Source: Anarhynchus alexandrinus | Lineage: Eukaryota; Chordata; Aves; Charadriiformes; Charadriidae | DNA length: 64,000 nucleotides | Reading direction: 5' to 3' | Assembly: GCA_008711295.1 (NCBI GenBank) | Contig: VUYV01000035.1 | Location: 4,038,809-4,102,808, forward strand | Part shown: positions 63,803 to 64,000 of the stretch, piece by piece | How the letters are laid out: each line of letters opens with the position of its first letter | How positions within the stretch are numbered: the stretch's first letter is position 1 | Notes under the pieces: generated by a model | Seen by the model: the letters and a program-made list of their open reading frames with translations, nothing else | Databases searched by the model: none | Told to the model about the DNA's origin: nothing | Position numbers and translations under genes: made by a program

Positions 63803-64000
63803 ATGGATCAGAAAGAGCTGCTGAAATTTGCCCGTGAGTCGAAGTCCAGTTACTCTCAATCCTACTCACTGCTGCAGCACGGCAAGTTCGCTCCCGTTTC
63901 CATAACCTCAAACTCTCTCCTAGTGCTGTATGAAGATGTGAAGTACGGCACGAAGGGCAAAGGAGGTGAATTTGATGGTTCTGGGCCCTTACTCATGGTC
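63803..64000 (+). CDS. Candidate coding segment of unknown protein, open to window edge
   Basis: From the ATG at 63803 the frame stays open for 66 codons and runs off the window. It begins MDQKELLKFARE and includes LLVLYEDVKYGTKGKG. Codon use is coding-like: leucine is often CTG, with CAG, GAG and AAG frequent. Two gene models fit. In the first, CCCCCAG ending at 63799 is a splice acceptor and ATG 63803 is the start; an in-frame TAA at 63800-63802 rules out reading through from upstream, and the context has T at -3 and G at +4. In the second, the pyrimidine-rich tract ending CTGCTGCAG at 63877 is the acceptor and the exon begins at 63878. I do not recognise the protein. A 66-codon open run arises by chance fairly often in 64 kb, so the call is tentative. 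Confidence 0.35.
   Translation, partial: MDQKELLKFARESKSSYSQSYSLLQHGKFAPVSITSNSLLVLYEDVKYGTKGKGGEFDGSGPLLMV

Noticed and set aside
1..64000. CRISPR arrays, operons, phage or other microbial systems
   Set aside because: No regularly spaced direct repeats, ribosome binding sites or tightly packed genes exist; CR1 elements and an ERV LTR show the DNA is avian.

Overview
The window is vertebrate nuclear DNA, almost certainly from a bird. The evidence is a set of CR1 LINE 3' ends carrying the avian terminal signature (ATTCTATGATT-type direct repeats), an endogenous-retrovirus solo LTR of a type common in bird genomes, a low interspersed-repeat load (about 2 kb recognisable in 64 kb), and no compact gene structure. 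There is no sign of bacterial operons, ribosome binding sites, CRISPR arrays or a phage. All CR1 copies are short 3' fragments, so none can encode its reverse transcriptase.

Layout. 1-4394 is single-copy non-coding DNA. 4395-4864 is a two-copy tandem duplication of about 235 bp with an ambiguous base at the junction. 4865-15029 is single-copy DNA with two possible ancient SINE (MIR-like) relics and, near 14 kb, an AT-rich block that reads like a conserved non-coding element. 15030-15360 is GC- and CpG-rich. 15460-16476 is a CR1 fragment split by a 697 bp solo LTR. 16477-38997 is mostly single-copy DNA with a minus-strand CCAAT/TATA promoter-like arrangement near 19.5 kb and several AT-rich, CNE-like stretches. 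39018-47827 holds the other four CR1 fragments. 47828-63802 is single-copy DNA with another CNE-like block at about 56 kb.

Only one stretch is a reasonable coding candidate: 63803-64000, open to the window edge for 66 codons with coding-like codon use. I cannot name the protein. The rest fits a long intergenic region or a large intron, so no set of genes acting together can be described. The many open frames of 60-220 codons are what 64 kb of such DNA gives by chance. I found no undescribed biological system; the best leads are the terminal candidate exon, the promoter-like site and the CNE-like blocks.
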